A stretch of DNA of 64,000 nucleotides from CALBZG01 sp964486295 (GTDB taxonomy: Bacteria; Bacillota; Clostridia; Peptostreptococcales; Anaerovoracaceae). Positions 52,597-60,631 of this stretch are shown piece by piece. The stretch spans positions 43,497 to 107,496 of the forward strand of contig CAZAMF010000006.1 of NCBI GenBank assembly GCA_964486295.1. The letters are read 5' to 3'. Under the pieces are notes generated by a model that saw only the letters and a list, made by a program, of their open reading frames with translations, had not been told where the DNA came from and ran no database searches. Position 1 is the first letter of the stretch. Each line of letters opens with the position of its first letter. Both the position numbers and the translations under genes were made by a program.

Positions 52597-53373
52597 ATGA
52601 ATATTGTTGTTTGTCTAAAACAGACGTTTGATACAGAAGCTAAAATTGTATTGGACAGCACTGGAAAAATCGACGCTGCAGGAGTCAATCTGGTTATCAA
52701 TACCTATGATGAGTTCGCAGTTGAGGAAGCTCTGAAGCTGAAAGAAAAATTTGGCGGAGACGTTACCATCGTAAGCATGGGCGGAGACAGAGTACCGGAG
52801 GCCATCAGAACCGCTCTTGCAATGGGCGCAGATCAGGCTATCCTGGTTAACGATCCTTCCATCGCGTACGCTGACGAATCCGTGATTGCTGAAATATTAG
52901 CCAAGACCATAGCAACCATTCCTTGTGACATTATTCTGACAGGCCGTATGGCCGTTGACGATGGGTCCAGCCAGGTTGGCGTAAGATTGGCTGAAGCAAT
53001 GGATATGCCTTCCGTAAGCAGCATCCTGAAGCTTGACATCGAGGACAGCAAAGCAACTGTAACAAGAGAAATTGATGGTGGAACCGAAGTGATCGAAACC
53101 ACACTCCCGGCTGTTTTCACAGCTCAGAAGGGCCTCAATGAGCCTCGTTATCCGTCCATGATGGGTATTATGAAGGCAAAGAAGAAGGAAATAAAAGTGC
53201 TGACTCTTGCTGATCTTGGAACAAGCGCTGCAGATATGCCGGCTAAAATGAACGCACCTAAGTTCAGCTTGCCAAGCCCTCGTAAGGCTGGCATCAAGAT
53301 CGCCGGTGAAGAAGCTGCCGATAAAGCGAAAGAGTTAGCAAGGCTTTTGCGCGAAGAAGCAAAGGTTATATAG
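52597..53373 (+). CDS. etfB: Electron transfer flavoprotein beta subunit (Bcd partner)
   Basis: 258 aa. NIVVCLKQTFDTEAKI start, TYDEFAVEEALKLKEKFGGDVTIVSMGG, and the bifurcating-type nucleotide loop GRMAVDDGSSQVGVRLAEAM. RBS AAGGAGG; 28 bp after bcd. A distinct paralogue of the EtfB at 6710. Confidence 0.93.
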   Translation: MNIVVCLKQTFDTEAKIVLDSTGKIDAAGVNLVINTYDEFAVEEALKLKEKFGGDVTIVSMGGDRVPEAIRTALAMGADQAILVNDPSIAYADESVIAEILAKTIATIPCDIILTGRMAVDDGSSQVGVRLAEAMDMPSVSSILKLDIEDSKATVTREIDGGTEVIETTLPAVFTAQKGLNEPRYPSMMGIMKAKKKEIKVLTLADLGTSAADMPAKMNAPKFSLPSPRKAGIKIAGEEAADKAKELARLLREEAKVI

Positions 53374-53388
53374 AGAGGAGGAATTAGT

Positions 53389-54372
53389 GTGGCTAAAGGA
53401 ATTTGGGTTGTAATAGAACAAAGTAAAGCAGAGATACGTAAAGTGTCCTTAGAAATTTTAAGCCAGGGTCGCATCATTGCCGATAAAACCGGAGATCCTC
53501 TGGTAGCGGTTATCCTTGGAAAAGGTATCGCAGATCTTGCCAAGACAGTTGCCGCTTACGGCGCTGACAAAGTGATCATTGTTGATGATGACAAACTTGC
53601 AGATTACAGCACTGGAGCATATACTTCAGTACTGAACAAAATCATCCGTAAAGAGGAGCCGCAGGCTGTTCTTCTCGGAAACACTGCTGTAGGCAAGGAC
53701 CTCGCTCCTCGTCTTGCACAGCGTCTTGGAGTCGGAATGGCTTCCGACTGCACCGGTATGGAATATGATGAAGCAAACTTCCTCACTTTCAAGAGACCGA
53801 TCTATGGCGGAAAAGCATTTGCCGACGTAGCTTCCAATACAAGACCTGTAGTGGCTACTATTCGTCCGAACACTTTCCCGCTTGGACAGCAGGATGCTGC
53901 AAAGCAGGCCGAAGTGGTCAACGAAACTGCTGAAATCGATGCTGCAGATCTCAGAGCGATTGTAAAAGAAGTCATTATTGCTGCATCAGCGCGTCCTGAA
54001 CTGATTGAAGCGAACATCATCATTTCCGGTGGTCGTGGAATGAAGGGCCCTGAAAACTACAAGATTCTTGAAGAATGTGCCGATGTGATCGGTGCAGCTG
54101 TTGGGGCTTCCCGTGCAGCTGTTGACGCAGGATGGATCGAGCAGAAGTTCCAGGTTGGACAGACAGGAAAAACTGTATCCCCGACTCTCTACATTGCGTG
54201 CGGCATATCCGGAGCGATTCAGCATTTGGCAGGTATGAGCTCCTCTAAAGTGATCGTAGCAATCAACAAGGATCCTGAAGCTTATATTTTCAATGTTGCC
54301 GACTACGGAATCGTTGGAGACCTCTTCGAAATCGTTCCAATGTTGACAGAAGAATTCAAAAAGCTTAAATAA
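53389..54372 (+). CDS. etfA: Electron transfer flavoprotein alpha subunit (Bcd partner)
   Basis: 327 aa, lacking the N-terminal ferredoxin module found in the EtfA at 7491. FAD-binding C-domain motifs SGGRGMKGPENYKIL, GASRAAVDAGWI, VGQTGKTVSPTLYIACGISGAIQHLAGM and NKDPEAYIFNVADYGIVGDL. GTG start with GAGGAGG 6 nt upstream. Completes the Bcd/Etf set; a perfect hairpin follows at 54403. Confidence 0.93.
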   Translation: MAKGIWVVIEQSKAEIRKVSLEILSQGRIIADKTGDPLVAVILGKGIADLAKTVAAYGADKVIIVDDDKLADYSTGAYTSVLNKIIRKEEPQAVLLGNTAVGKDLAPRLAQRLGVGMASDCTGMEYDEANFLTFKRPIYGGKAFADVASNTRPVVATIRPNTFPLGQQDAAKQAEVVNETAEIDAADLRAIVKEVIIAASARPELIEANIIISGGRGMKGPENYKILEECADVIGAAVGASRAAVDAGWIEQKFQVGQTGKTVSPTLYIACGISGAIQHLAGMSSSKVIVAINKDPEAYIFNVADYGIVGDLFEIVPMLTEEFKKLK

Positions 54373-54402
54373 GCATTATCATTTCAAAAGCCAATTTATT
54401 GT

Positions 54403-54436
54403 TTGTAACGCGGAGCGGGGACGCTCCGCGTTACAA
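54403..54436. repeat. Perfect 15-bp inverted repeat after etfA
   Basis: TTGTAACGCGGAGCG and CGCTCCGCGTTACAA around a 4-nt GGGA loop, without a T tract. GC-rich compared with its surroundings; it stands between etfA and the next gene's ribosome site and may stabilise or attenuate the mRNA. Confidence 0.8.
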
Positions 54437-54455
54437 GGTTGCAAGGGAGCGCTTC

Positions 54456-55199
54456 ATGGAAGAAAAGAAACCGATCAGTGAAGAGTTGAACAAGCGGCAA
54501 CTTGCTGAGCTCGCTGTCGATATGCTTCATAGAACCATCGTGCATCATGTGTTCTGGTTCAAAGAAGTGGAACACCAAATGGGCTTTGAAGAGGCTCTTA
54601 ATATTATGGAAACAGCTTATGAAAAGAGCAGAAGTATCCAACTGAAGCGTTTAAGTAAGCTGATGGGATTTGAATTGTCTGATGGGATTCCGGCTCCGCT
54701 TCTGGACATGCCGGATGAGAAGCTCAGAGAACTGATCGAGGGGCTCGGCCTGAACTGGCTTGCCGGAGACGGCGTCTGGTTCCAGGCAGTCGAATCCAAA
54801 CACGGAATGATGGACGCAAAGCGTTGCAATGATTCGTGCTGGGCATGGTTTTCACCTTTTGAAGCCTGGTCAATAAAAAGACTCCTTAAACTGCCGGAGC
54901 AGCCGGGGATCGAAGGACTGAAAAAGGCGCTTCAGATGCGCCTGTACGCGCAAATAAATGTGCAGACGATCATAGACGAAAGTCCGAACAGCATTATATT
55001 TCAAATGAACGACTGCCGAGTGCAGTCAGCCAGAAAAAGCAAGAATATGGATGATTATCCATGTAAATCGGCAGGCCTGGTGGAATATACAAATTTCGCC
55101 CGTACCATTGATTCCAGAATCAAGACTGAGTGTGTGGGATGTCCACCCGATGATCATCCAGAAGAATGGTTCTGCGCCTGGCGATTTAGTATCGAATAG
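54456..55199 (+). CDS. Conserved cytosolic protein of unknown function (DUF6125-like)
   Basis: 247 aa, no membrane segment or signal. The end is distinctive: MNDCRVQSARKSKNMDDYPCKSAGLVEYTNFARTIDSRI (about 195-232), then CVGCPPDDHPEEWFCAWRF, with five conserved-looking cysteines. This resembles a family of anaerobe proteins annotated DUF6125 or L-2-amino-thiazoline-4-carboxylate-hydrolase-like; identification is tentative. ATG 54456 with GGGAG about 7 nt upstream. It sits inside gcd operon A between etfA and the sodium pump, so a link to acyl-CoA chemistry or to decarboxylase assembly is possible. Confidence 0.6.
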   Translation: MEEKKPISEELNKRQLAELAVDMLHRTIVHHVFWFKEVEHQMGFEEALNIMETAYEKSRSIQLKRLSKLMGFELSDGIPAPLLDMPDEKLRELIEGLGLNWLAGDGVWFQAVESKHGMMDAKRCNDSCWAWFSPFEAWSIKRLLKLPEQPGIEGLKKALQMRLYAQINVQTIIDESPNSIIFQMNDCRVQSARKSKNMDDYPCKSAGLVEYTNFARTIDSRIKTECVGCPPDDHPEEWFCAWRFSIE

Positions 55200-55304
55200 A
55201 CACATATGCCTATTGTTTACAAAATCGTTATGATAGAAATTATAAATTATTTTAACAAGTTCTTAGTGAGCCCGAAAAATAATAAACAAGGAGTGTGAGA
55301 GATA

Positions 55305-55403
55305 ATGTATGAAATGACAGCAATGAATGCTATCTTAACAGCAGTAGTATTCGCAGTGGTTATTGCCGTTTTTGCTGTTGCTATAAGAAGAGAGCTTAAA
55401 TAA
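55305..55403 (+). CDS. 32-aa single-helix microprotein before gcdB
   Basis: MYEMTAMNAILTAVVFAVVIAVFAVAIRRELK: one membrane helix with a basic C-terminus (positive-inside, N-out). AAGGAG lies 11 nt upstream. It is followed 34 bp later by a second one-helix ORF and then gcdB. In known sodium-pump decarboxylases the delta subunit anchors the complex through a single N-terminal helix, so this may be a minimal delta-like subunit. Confidence 0.6.
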   Translation: MYEMTAMNAILTAVVFAVVIAVFAVAIRRELK

Positions 55404-55437
55404 CCTATAACATCAGAATCAAGAAAGGAGAATAGTT

Positions 55438-55569
55438 ATGACCGCAGTTACATTTGCAATTCAAGTCTACGTAATGGGATTTGTCATTGCGTTAGGCGTT
55501 GCGTTGATAATTAAAGGAATGACTCTATTTATGAATCGTAGCAGTAAAAATAAAACAATAAAAGAATAA
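55438..55569 (+). CDS. 43-aa single-helix microprotein before gcdB
   Basis: MTAVTFAIQVYVMGFVIALG is followed by VALIIKGMTLFMNRSSKNKTIKE: one helix and a lysine-rich cytoplasmic tail. AAAGGAG is 7 nt upstream; the stop is 15 bp before gcdB. It resembles the membrane part of OadG/GcdD delta subunits without their soluble domain. Position and ribosome site make expression likely. Confidence 0.65.
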   Translation: MTAVTFAIQVYVMGFVIALGVALIIKGMTLFMNRSSKNKTIKE

Positions 55570-55584
55570 AAGGAGGTTATCAAT

Positions 55585-56787
55585 ATGGACTTTGCTTATT
55601 TGTTTCAAGGAATTGGAACGCTGTTTGCACAAGAACCTAAAATTGCTATCGCAAGGATAGTGTTAATATTAATCGGAATACTTTTTGTTTATTTAGGAAG
55701 AAAAGGCACTTTAGAGCCACTGATCATGATCCCAATGGGATTTGGTATGGCAGCTGTAAATGCCGGAGTACTGTTTTGGTCCGAAACACAGATGGGCACG
55801 CTCTTCGTAGATCCTCTTGCCTCTGATCCTGCAGATATCGTAAACATTCTTCAGATAGATTTTCTGCAGCCTATTTATACCCTTACATTCGGAAACAGCT
55901 TGATTGCTTGTATCGTATTTATGGGTATCGGCGCAATTGCTGATGTAGGCAACGTACTTCGTTTTCCTTTCACTAGCATGCTTATCGCCTTGTTTGCTGA
56001 ACTCGGATCGATCGCAACCTTCCCTATCGCTCATGCTATGGGATTGACTTATGGCCAATCTGCAGCAATATCCATCGTTGGCGGAGCTGACGGCCCGATG
56101 GTACTGTTCACTTCATTAATGCTTGCACCGGAATTATTTGTTCCTATCACTGTTATCGCCTACCTGTACTTAAGCTTGACCTACGGTGGTTATCCGTTCC
56201 TGATCAACGCAATGGTTCCAAAAGAATTAAGGGGCAAGGCTGTAAAAACTTCAAAGGGCATGGTCGTTACCCCGGGACAAAAAGTAGCTTTTGATATCGT
56301 TGCATGTGTAGTTCTGACATTATTATTCCCTACAGCAGGTCCGCTGTTCGTATGTTTCTTCATGGCAAACGGCATAAAAGAATCAGGAATAACAAAATAT
56401 ACCGAAATGATAGAAAATACATTCCTGTATTGGGCAACTTTCTTCCTTGGCCTGATGCTGGGTGTACTGTGCGAAGCATCCACTATCATGAATCCGGATG
56501 TTCTTATTCTCCTGATCCTCGGAGTTGTTGCACTTTTCCTCTCCGGAGTCGGCGGACTCATCGGCGGATACGTCGTATACTTCATCAATGGCAAAAACTT
56601 CAACCCAACTATCGGTATTGCCGGAATATCCTGCGTTCCAACAACTGCAAAATTAGCACAGCATGCGGTTTCTGACGTTAACAAGCGTGCGGTTATCCTG
56701 CAGTATGCTATGGGCGCAAATATCTGCGGTGTTATAACAACAGCAATCTTTACCGGTATTTATGTATCCCAGGTTCCTTTGCTTTAA
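55585..56787 (+). CDS. gcdB: Glutaconyl-CoA decarboxylase beta subunit, Na+-translocating
   Basis: 400 aa, around nine to eleven membrane helices. The sodium-pump family signature ISIVGGADGPMVLFTSLMLAPEL includes the functional Asp; a second conserved stretch, GIAGISCVPTTAKLAQH, is near the C-terminus with NPTIGIAG. Decarboxylates carboxybiotin on GcdC and exports Na+, conserving the energy of glutaconyl-CoA decarboxylation. RBS AAAGGAGG. Last gene of operon A; its carboxyltransferase partner GcdA is in operon B. Confidence 0.92.
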   Translation: MDFAYLFQGIGTLFAQEPKIAIARIVLILIGILFVYLGRKGTLEPLIMIPMGFGMAAVNAGVLFWSETQMGTLFVDPLASDPADIVNILQIDFLQPIYTLTFGNSLIACIVFMGIGAIADVGNVLRFPFTSMLIALFAELGSIATFPIAHAMGLTYGQSAAISIVGGADGPMVLFTSLMLAPELFVPITVIAYLYLSLTYGGYPFLINAMVPKELRGKAVKTSKGMVVTPGQKVAFDIVACVVLTLLFPTAGPLFVCFFMANGIKESGITKYTEMIENTFLYWATFFLGLMLGVLCEASTIMNPDVLILLILGVVALFLSGVGGLIGGYVVYFINGKNFNPTIGIAGISCVPTTAKLAQHAVSDVNKRAVILQYAMGANICGVITTAIFTGIYVSQVPLL

Positions 56788-56830
56788 ATTTTGTTAAGTG
56801 TCGGCAAGACTTTTCAAAAGCATAAAAATA

Positions 56831-56873
56831 AAACTGCAGGAGCGATCAACACGCTTCTGCAGTTTGTTTTTTG
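56831..56873 (+). terminator. Terminator of gcd operon A
   Basis: AAACTGCAGGAGCG/CGCTTCTGCAGTTT stem (one G-U), followed by GTTTTTTG. Confidence 0.88.
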
Positions 56874-56891
56874 TATAAGTTGCATGCATTG

Positions 56892-56924
56892 TAACCGTAC
56901 AGTTGTCCGAGTAACCGTACAGTT
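56892..56924 (+). promoter_or_regulatory. Tandem 13-bp enhancer-like element, operon B
   Basis: Same 33 bp as 49645-49677 (two TAACCGTACAGTT with a GTCCGAG spacer), 157 bp upstream of the second sigma-54 promoter. It starts 19 bp after the operon A terminator. Confidence 0.8.
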
Positions 56925-57081
56925 CGGACTCATTTCAGCATGCAAATTCCAGGGTTTAACCTTTCCGGGCTTGATTTAATGTCTAATCTGAATGTTTCTG
57001 AATGTTGAAAACCGCTGATTACAGCGCTTTTAGGCGTCCGGCTCGAAATCATTGCAAATAGGGCTAAATTTTCCGAAAAAA

Positions 57082-57096
57082 TGGCACAGTTTTTGC
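57082..57096 (+). promoter_or_regulatory. Sigma-54 promoter, operon B
   Basis: TGGCACAGTTTTTGC, identical to the operon A promoter and inside the repeat. Confidence 0.9.
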
Positions 57097-57182
57097 GTGA
57101 TATATACATGGATATATGTTTACAGCATATTCAAAACCAGATATTAATAATTTTTTACAATAATCAAGGAGGAATTAAAACA

Positions 57183-57392
57183 ATGGCTAAATTAACAAGC
57201 CCAATGGCTGGAAAGATCCAGGAAGTAAACATCAAGGTTGGACAGATGGTAACAGAGGATGACGAACTGTTCATCATTGAAGCAATGAAAATGGAAAACG
57301 CCGTATACGGTGATGCCGGTGTAGTAAAAGAAATCTATGTCAAAGAAGGCGACAGAGTCGAAGAAGACGATCCTCTTGCAGAGATCGAATAA
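57183..57392 (+). CDS. gcdC: Biotin carrier subunit of glutaconyl-CoA decarboxylase, copy 2
   Basis: 69 aa, identical in sequence to the protein at 49948, with biotin site EAMKMEN (Lys36) and the same AAGGAGG ribosome site. First gene of operon B, upstream of the second dehydrogenase copy and gcdA. A copy in each operon would keep the carrier in excess over both its carboxyltransferase and its pump. Confidence 0.9.
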   Translation: MAKLTSPMAGKIQEVNIKVGQMVTEDDELFIIEAMKMENAVYGDAGVVKEIYVKEGDRVEEDDPLAEIE

Positions 57393-57457
57393 GGCTGGAA
57401 AGCTGTAATACACAGCTTTGACCATAATATTTATAATATTTGACAGGAGGTTATGTA

Positions 57458-58615
57458 ATGGATTTTGGATTGACTGAAGAACAAAGAATGGTTCAGGAAA
57501 TGGCGCGCAATTTTGCAGAAAAAGAAATTGCACCGTTCATTGAAGAAGACGAAGAAAATCATCATTACCGCAGAGAGATACTGACCAAGATGGGCGAACT
57601 GGGCCTGTTGGGCTGGAGCATTCCGGAAGAGTACGGCGGGAACGGAATGGGCTGGATGGAAGCGGTAACCGCATTATATGAAATAGCCAAGGTGCACACT
57701 TCTTGGAGACTGAGCATCAGCGGCAACTGCTGGGGCCCTGCTATGACCATCAATGAATGGGGCACACCGGAGCAGAAAGAGAAGTTCATCCCTGGACTGG
57801 TAAGCGGAGAAGCAGTAGGAAGCTTTGCCATCACAGAAGCGAACTCGGGATCTGACGTAGGAAGCATGAAGTGCTTCGCGGCAGACAAGGGCGACCACTG
57901 GGTCATGAACGGATCCAAGATGTGGATCTCGGGCGGACATACCTGCGACTACGGTCTGGTATACGCAGTAACAACAGAAGGCGGCGGTCCTAAGGGATTG
58001 TCCTGCTTCATCGTAGACTACAACAACACTCCTGGAATCGAGAGAATTCCAATTCATTCAAAAGTAGGCATGTGGCCTGCACCGACATCGGAGTTGGTAT
58101 TCGAGAATGCGATCATCCCGAAAGAGAACCTGTTAGGGCCTCTGAACAAGGGATTCCAGATCTGCATGTGGATGCTGAACAACACCCGTATGGGATGTGC
58201 AACAGGCGCAACAGCATTAGGCGCAGCATGTCTTGAAGGTTCCGTAAACTACGCAAACGAGCGTATGCAGTTCGGACAGCCGATCGGAAAATTCCAGATG
58301 ATCCAGTCACAGATCGCAGAGATGAAACTGGAAGACGAAGCAGCATTGGCAGCAGTATACAAAGCAGCATGGCTGAAAGAGAACAAGATGCCAAGCCAGC
58401 AGGCGACCTCCATGGCGAAACTGGCAGGCTGCAACGCAGCAGTACACGGCGCAAACATGGCAATGAAGATCTACGGATCCTACGGATATTCCACAGAGTA
58501 TCCATGCGGCAGATGGCTCAGAGACGCGAAGCAGTTTGAGACCCTGGAAGGAACTTCAAACATCCACATGGGTATCGTTGCAGGTATCGAACTGGGCTAC
58601 CAGCCAAACAGATAA
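57458..58615 (+). CDS. Glutaryl-CoA dehydrogenase, probably non-decarboxylating, copy 2
   Basis: 385 aa, identical to the protein at 50223 including Arg84, Ala77, Leu363 and Glu364. Its stop is followed by 9 more nt of repeat, then unique sequence leading to gcdA. No Etf genes accompany this copy, so both copies presumably hand electrons to the EtfAB of operon A or to another Etf. Confidence 0.8.
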   Translation: MDFGLTEEQRMVQEMARNFAEKEIAPFIEEDEENHHYRREILTKMGELGLLGWSIPEEYGGNGMGWMEAVTALYEIAKVHTSWRLSISGNCWGPAMTINEWGTPEQKEKFIPGLVSGEAVGSFAITEANSGSDVGSMKCFAADKGDHWVMNGSKMWISGGHTCDYGLVYAVTTEGGGPKGLSCFIVDYNNTPGIERIPIHSKVGMWPAPTSELVFENAIIPKENLLGPLNKGFQICMWMLNNTRMGCATGATALGAACLEGSVNYANERMQFGQPIGKFQMIQSQIAEMKLEDEAALAAVYKAAWLKENKMPSQQATSMAKLAGCNAAVHGANMAMKIYGSYGYSTEYPCGRWLRDAKQFETLEGTSNIHMGIVAGIELGYQPNR

Positions 58616-58666
58616 ATTAGTTAATGCAAATTTGCTTACCTGAACTGATCTGAAAGGAGAAATAAA

Positions 58667-60412
58667 ATGACAGTAAAATACGGAATGCCTTTACATCCAT
58701 ATTACACAGTAATGCCAACTATTGGCAAAGAACTGGACAGAGTACTGCAGAAGAACGTAGATGAACTGAAGGAAGTAGAAGCCGGCATCGCAAAAGAAGT
58801 TGAACGCGTAAAGAACAACGGTAAGGCTACTGAAAAAATGAACGAAGCCGGCGAATGGACAGCTTGGCAGCGTCTTGAATATCTGGTTGATCCTGGAACA
58901 TGGTGCCCGCTTCATACAATATATGATCCTGCCGGCAACGAAGAAGGCAACACCGGCGTTATCGATGGTCTTGGAAAGATCAACGGCAAATGGGCGATCA
59001 TTATCGCTTCCAATAATAAAGTTATGGCAGGCGCTTGGCTCACAGGCCAGGCTGACAACGTTTTGAGAGTTACCGATATTTCAAAGAGACTTCATCTGCC
59101 ATTGGTATGGGTACTGAACTGCAGCGGTGTTAAGCTGACTGAAGAAGAGACTATTTTCCCTAATAGAAGAGGAAGCGGTACTCCTTTCTTCAGACATGCC
59201 GAATTACAGGCACTGGGCATTCCTATCATCGTAGGTATGTACGGAACTAATCCTGCTGGCGGCGGATACCACGCAATCAGCCCAACTATCCTCATCGCAC
59301 ACAAGAAAGCCAACATGGCTGTAGGCGGCGCAGGAATCGTAAGCGGCATGAGACCAAAAGGCTACATCGATGACGAAGTGGCTCAGGGCCTGATCGCAAA
59401 TACAAAAGCATTCAAAGCAACTCCTCCGGGACGCGTAGAAATCCATCAGGGTGAAACAGGCTTCATCAGAGACGTATGTGACACAGAAGAAGAAGTACTG
59501 GACGATATCAAGCGTTATATGGCAACACTGCCGGCTTACGATCCACAGTTCTTCAGAGTTGCAGAACCTGCAGAACCTAAGTTCCCTGCAGAAGATCTTT
59601 ATACCATCGTACCGGCTAACCAGAAGCGTCTTTACAATACACCGGATGTACTGGCCAGACTCTTTGACAACAGCGAACATTTGGAATTCAGACCGGATTA
59701 TGGCCCTGAAATGTACTGCGGATTGGCGAAGATCGACGGTTTCCTCTGCGGTTTCATTGCAAACAACCAGGGAATGCTGGGACAGGGATATCCTAAGTAT
59801 GCTGATTACCAGGGTATCGGCGGCAAGCTCTATCGCGAAGGACTGATCAAAATGAACGAATTCGTAACACTGTGCGGACGTGACCGTATTCCAATGATCT
59901 GGGTACAGGATACAACCGGTATAGATGTTGGCGATACTGCTGAAAAAGCTGAAATGCTGGGCTTGGGAATGTCATTGATCTATTCCATCGAACAGTCAGA
60001 CAATCCGATGATGACCATAATCCTGAGAAAAGGCTCCGCAGCGGCCCACTATGTATTAGGCGGTCCGACAGCCAACAACAATAACGCGTTCACATTGGGA
60101 ACCGCTGCTACTGAAATCTATGTAATGCATGGCGAAACCGCAGCTGCAGCATCCTATGCACGCAGACTTGTTAAGGATCAGGAGGAAGGAAAGTCATTAG
60201 AGCCGACCATCGCTAAGATGAATGAGATGATCCAGCACTACAATGACAAGTCCAGACCGGATTACTGCGCGAAAAAGGGCCTGGTTGACGAAATCGTTGA
60301 TCTCCCTAACCTGAGGAACTACTGCAAAGCATTCGTTGGATGCTTCTACCAGAATCCAAAGAGCTTCTGCGCTGTTCATCAGCAGATCACTCCGAGAATC
60401 TGCAAAGGCTAG
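58667..60412 (+). CDS. gcdA: Glutaconyl-CoA decarboxylase alpha subunit (carboxyltransferase)
   Basis: 581 aa, the length of characterised GcdA. Two crotonase-like halves: the N-half includes GVIDGLGKINGKWAIIIASNNKVMAGAW and GTNPAGGGYHAISPTILIAHKKANMAVGG; the C-half has CGFIANNQGMLGQGYPKYADYQGIGGKLYREGLIKM, WVQDTTGIDVGD and GSAAAHYVLGGPTANNNNAFTLGTAATEIYVM. Transfers the carboxyl of glutaconyl-CoA to biotin on GcdC, leaving crotonyl-CoA. RBS AAAGGAG. Ends operon B. Confidence 0.94.
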   Translation: MTVKYGMPLHPYYTVMPTIGKELDRVLQKNVDELKEVEAGIAKEVERVKNNGKATEKMNEAGEWTAWQRLEYLVDPGTWCPLHTIYDPAGNEEGNTGVIDGLGKINGKWAIIIASNNKVMAGAWLTGQADNVLRVTDISKRLHLPLVWVLNCSGVKLTEEETIFPNRRGSGTPFFRHAELQALGIPIIVGMYGTNPAGGGYHAISPTILIAHKKANMAVGGAGIVSGMRPKGYIDDEVAQGLIANTKAFKATPPGRVEIHQGETGFIRDVCDTEEEVLDDIKRYMATLPAYDPQFFRVAEPAEPKFPAEDLYTIVPANQKRLYNTPDVLARLFDNSEHLEFRPDYGPEMYCGLAKIDGFLCGFIANNQGMLGQGYPKYADYQGIGGKLYREGLIKMNEFVTLCGRDRIPMIWVQDTTGIDVGDTAEKAEMLGLGMSLIYSIEQSDNPMMTIILRKGSAAAHYVLGGPTANNNNAFTLGTAATEIYVMHGETAAAASYARRLVKDQEEGKSLEPTIAKMNEMIQHYNDKSRPDYCAKKGLVDEIVDLPNLRNYCKAFVGCFYQNPKSFCAVHQQITPRICKG

Positions 60413-60491
60413 TTGAAACTCAAGTAAACCAACAGGGCAACTCCTAAGCGACTCTTAGCATGGAAACCCCTGCTCTATTAAATCCACATTA

Positions 60492-60531
60492 GCAAGAGGA
60501 CAGGTCGATGGACATCGGCCTGTCCTCTTGC
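60492..60531 (+). terminator. Long hairpin ending gcd operon B
   Basis: GCAAGAGGACAGG/CCTGTCCTCTTGC with inner CGATG/CATCG pairing; only a weak T stretch follows (GTCATTTGT). Confidence 0.65.
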
Positions 60532-60547
60532 GTCATTTGTAGAAATC

Positions 60548-60576
60548 TTGACAAAGATTTGCTTTCACTTTATACT
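60548..60576 (+). promoter_or_regulatory. Sigma-A promoter of the sigma-54 activator gene
   Basis: TTGACA, 17-bp spacer, TATACT. It shows that the activator is made by housekeeping polymerase and that its reading frame must start downstream of here. Confidence 0.8.
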
Positions 60577-60631
60577 TAAATACGCTGGCGAATTAGAATT
60601 CGAATACGCCAAAACGAAAGGAAGTATAAAA

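Larger units (their letters stand above)
57070..58624 (+). repeat. 1,555-bp direct repeat, copy 2
   Basis: Partner of 49835-51389; flanks on both sides are unrelated to those of copy 1. Confidence 0.92.

Noticed and set aside
60548..60565. Possible sigma-54 promoter (TTGACAAAGATTTGC) before the activator gene
   Set aside because: It lacks the essential GG of the -24 element, while the same bases give a perfect sigma-A promoter.
60548..60631. Longer start for the sigma-54 activator at TTG 60548
   Set aside because: That codon is part of the -35 box of the gene's own promoter; GTG 60632 has the ribosome site.
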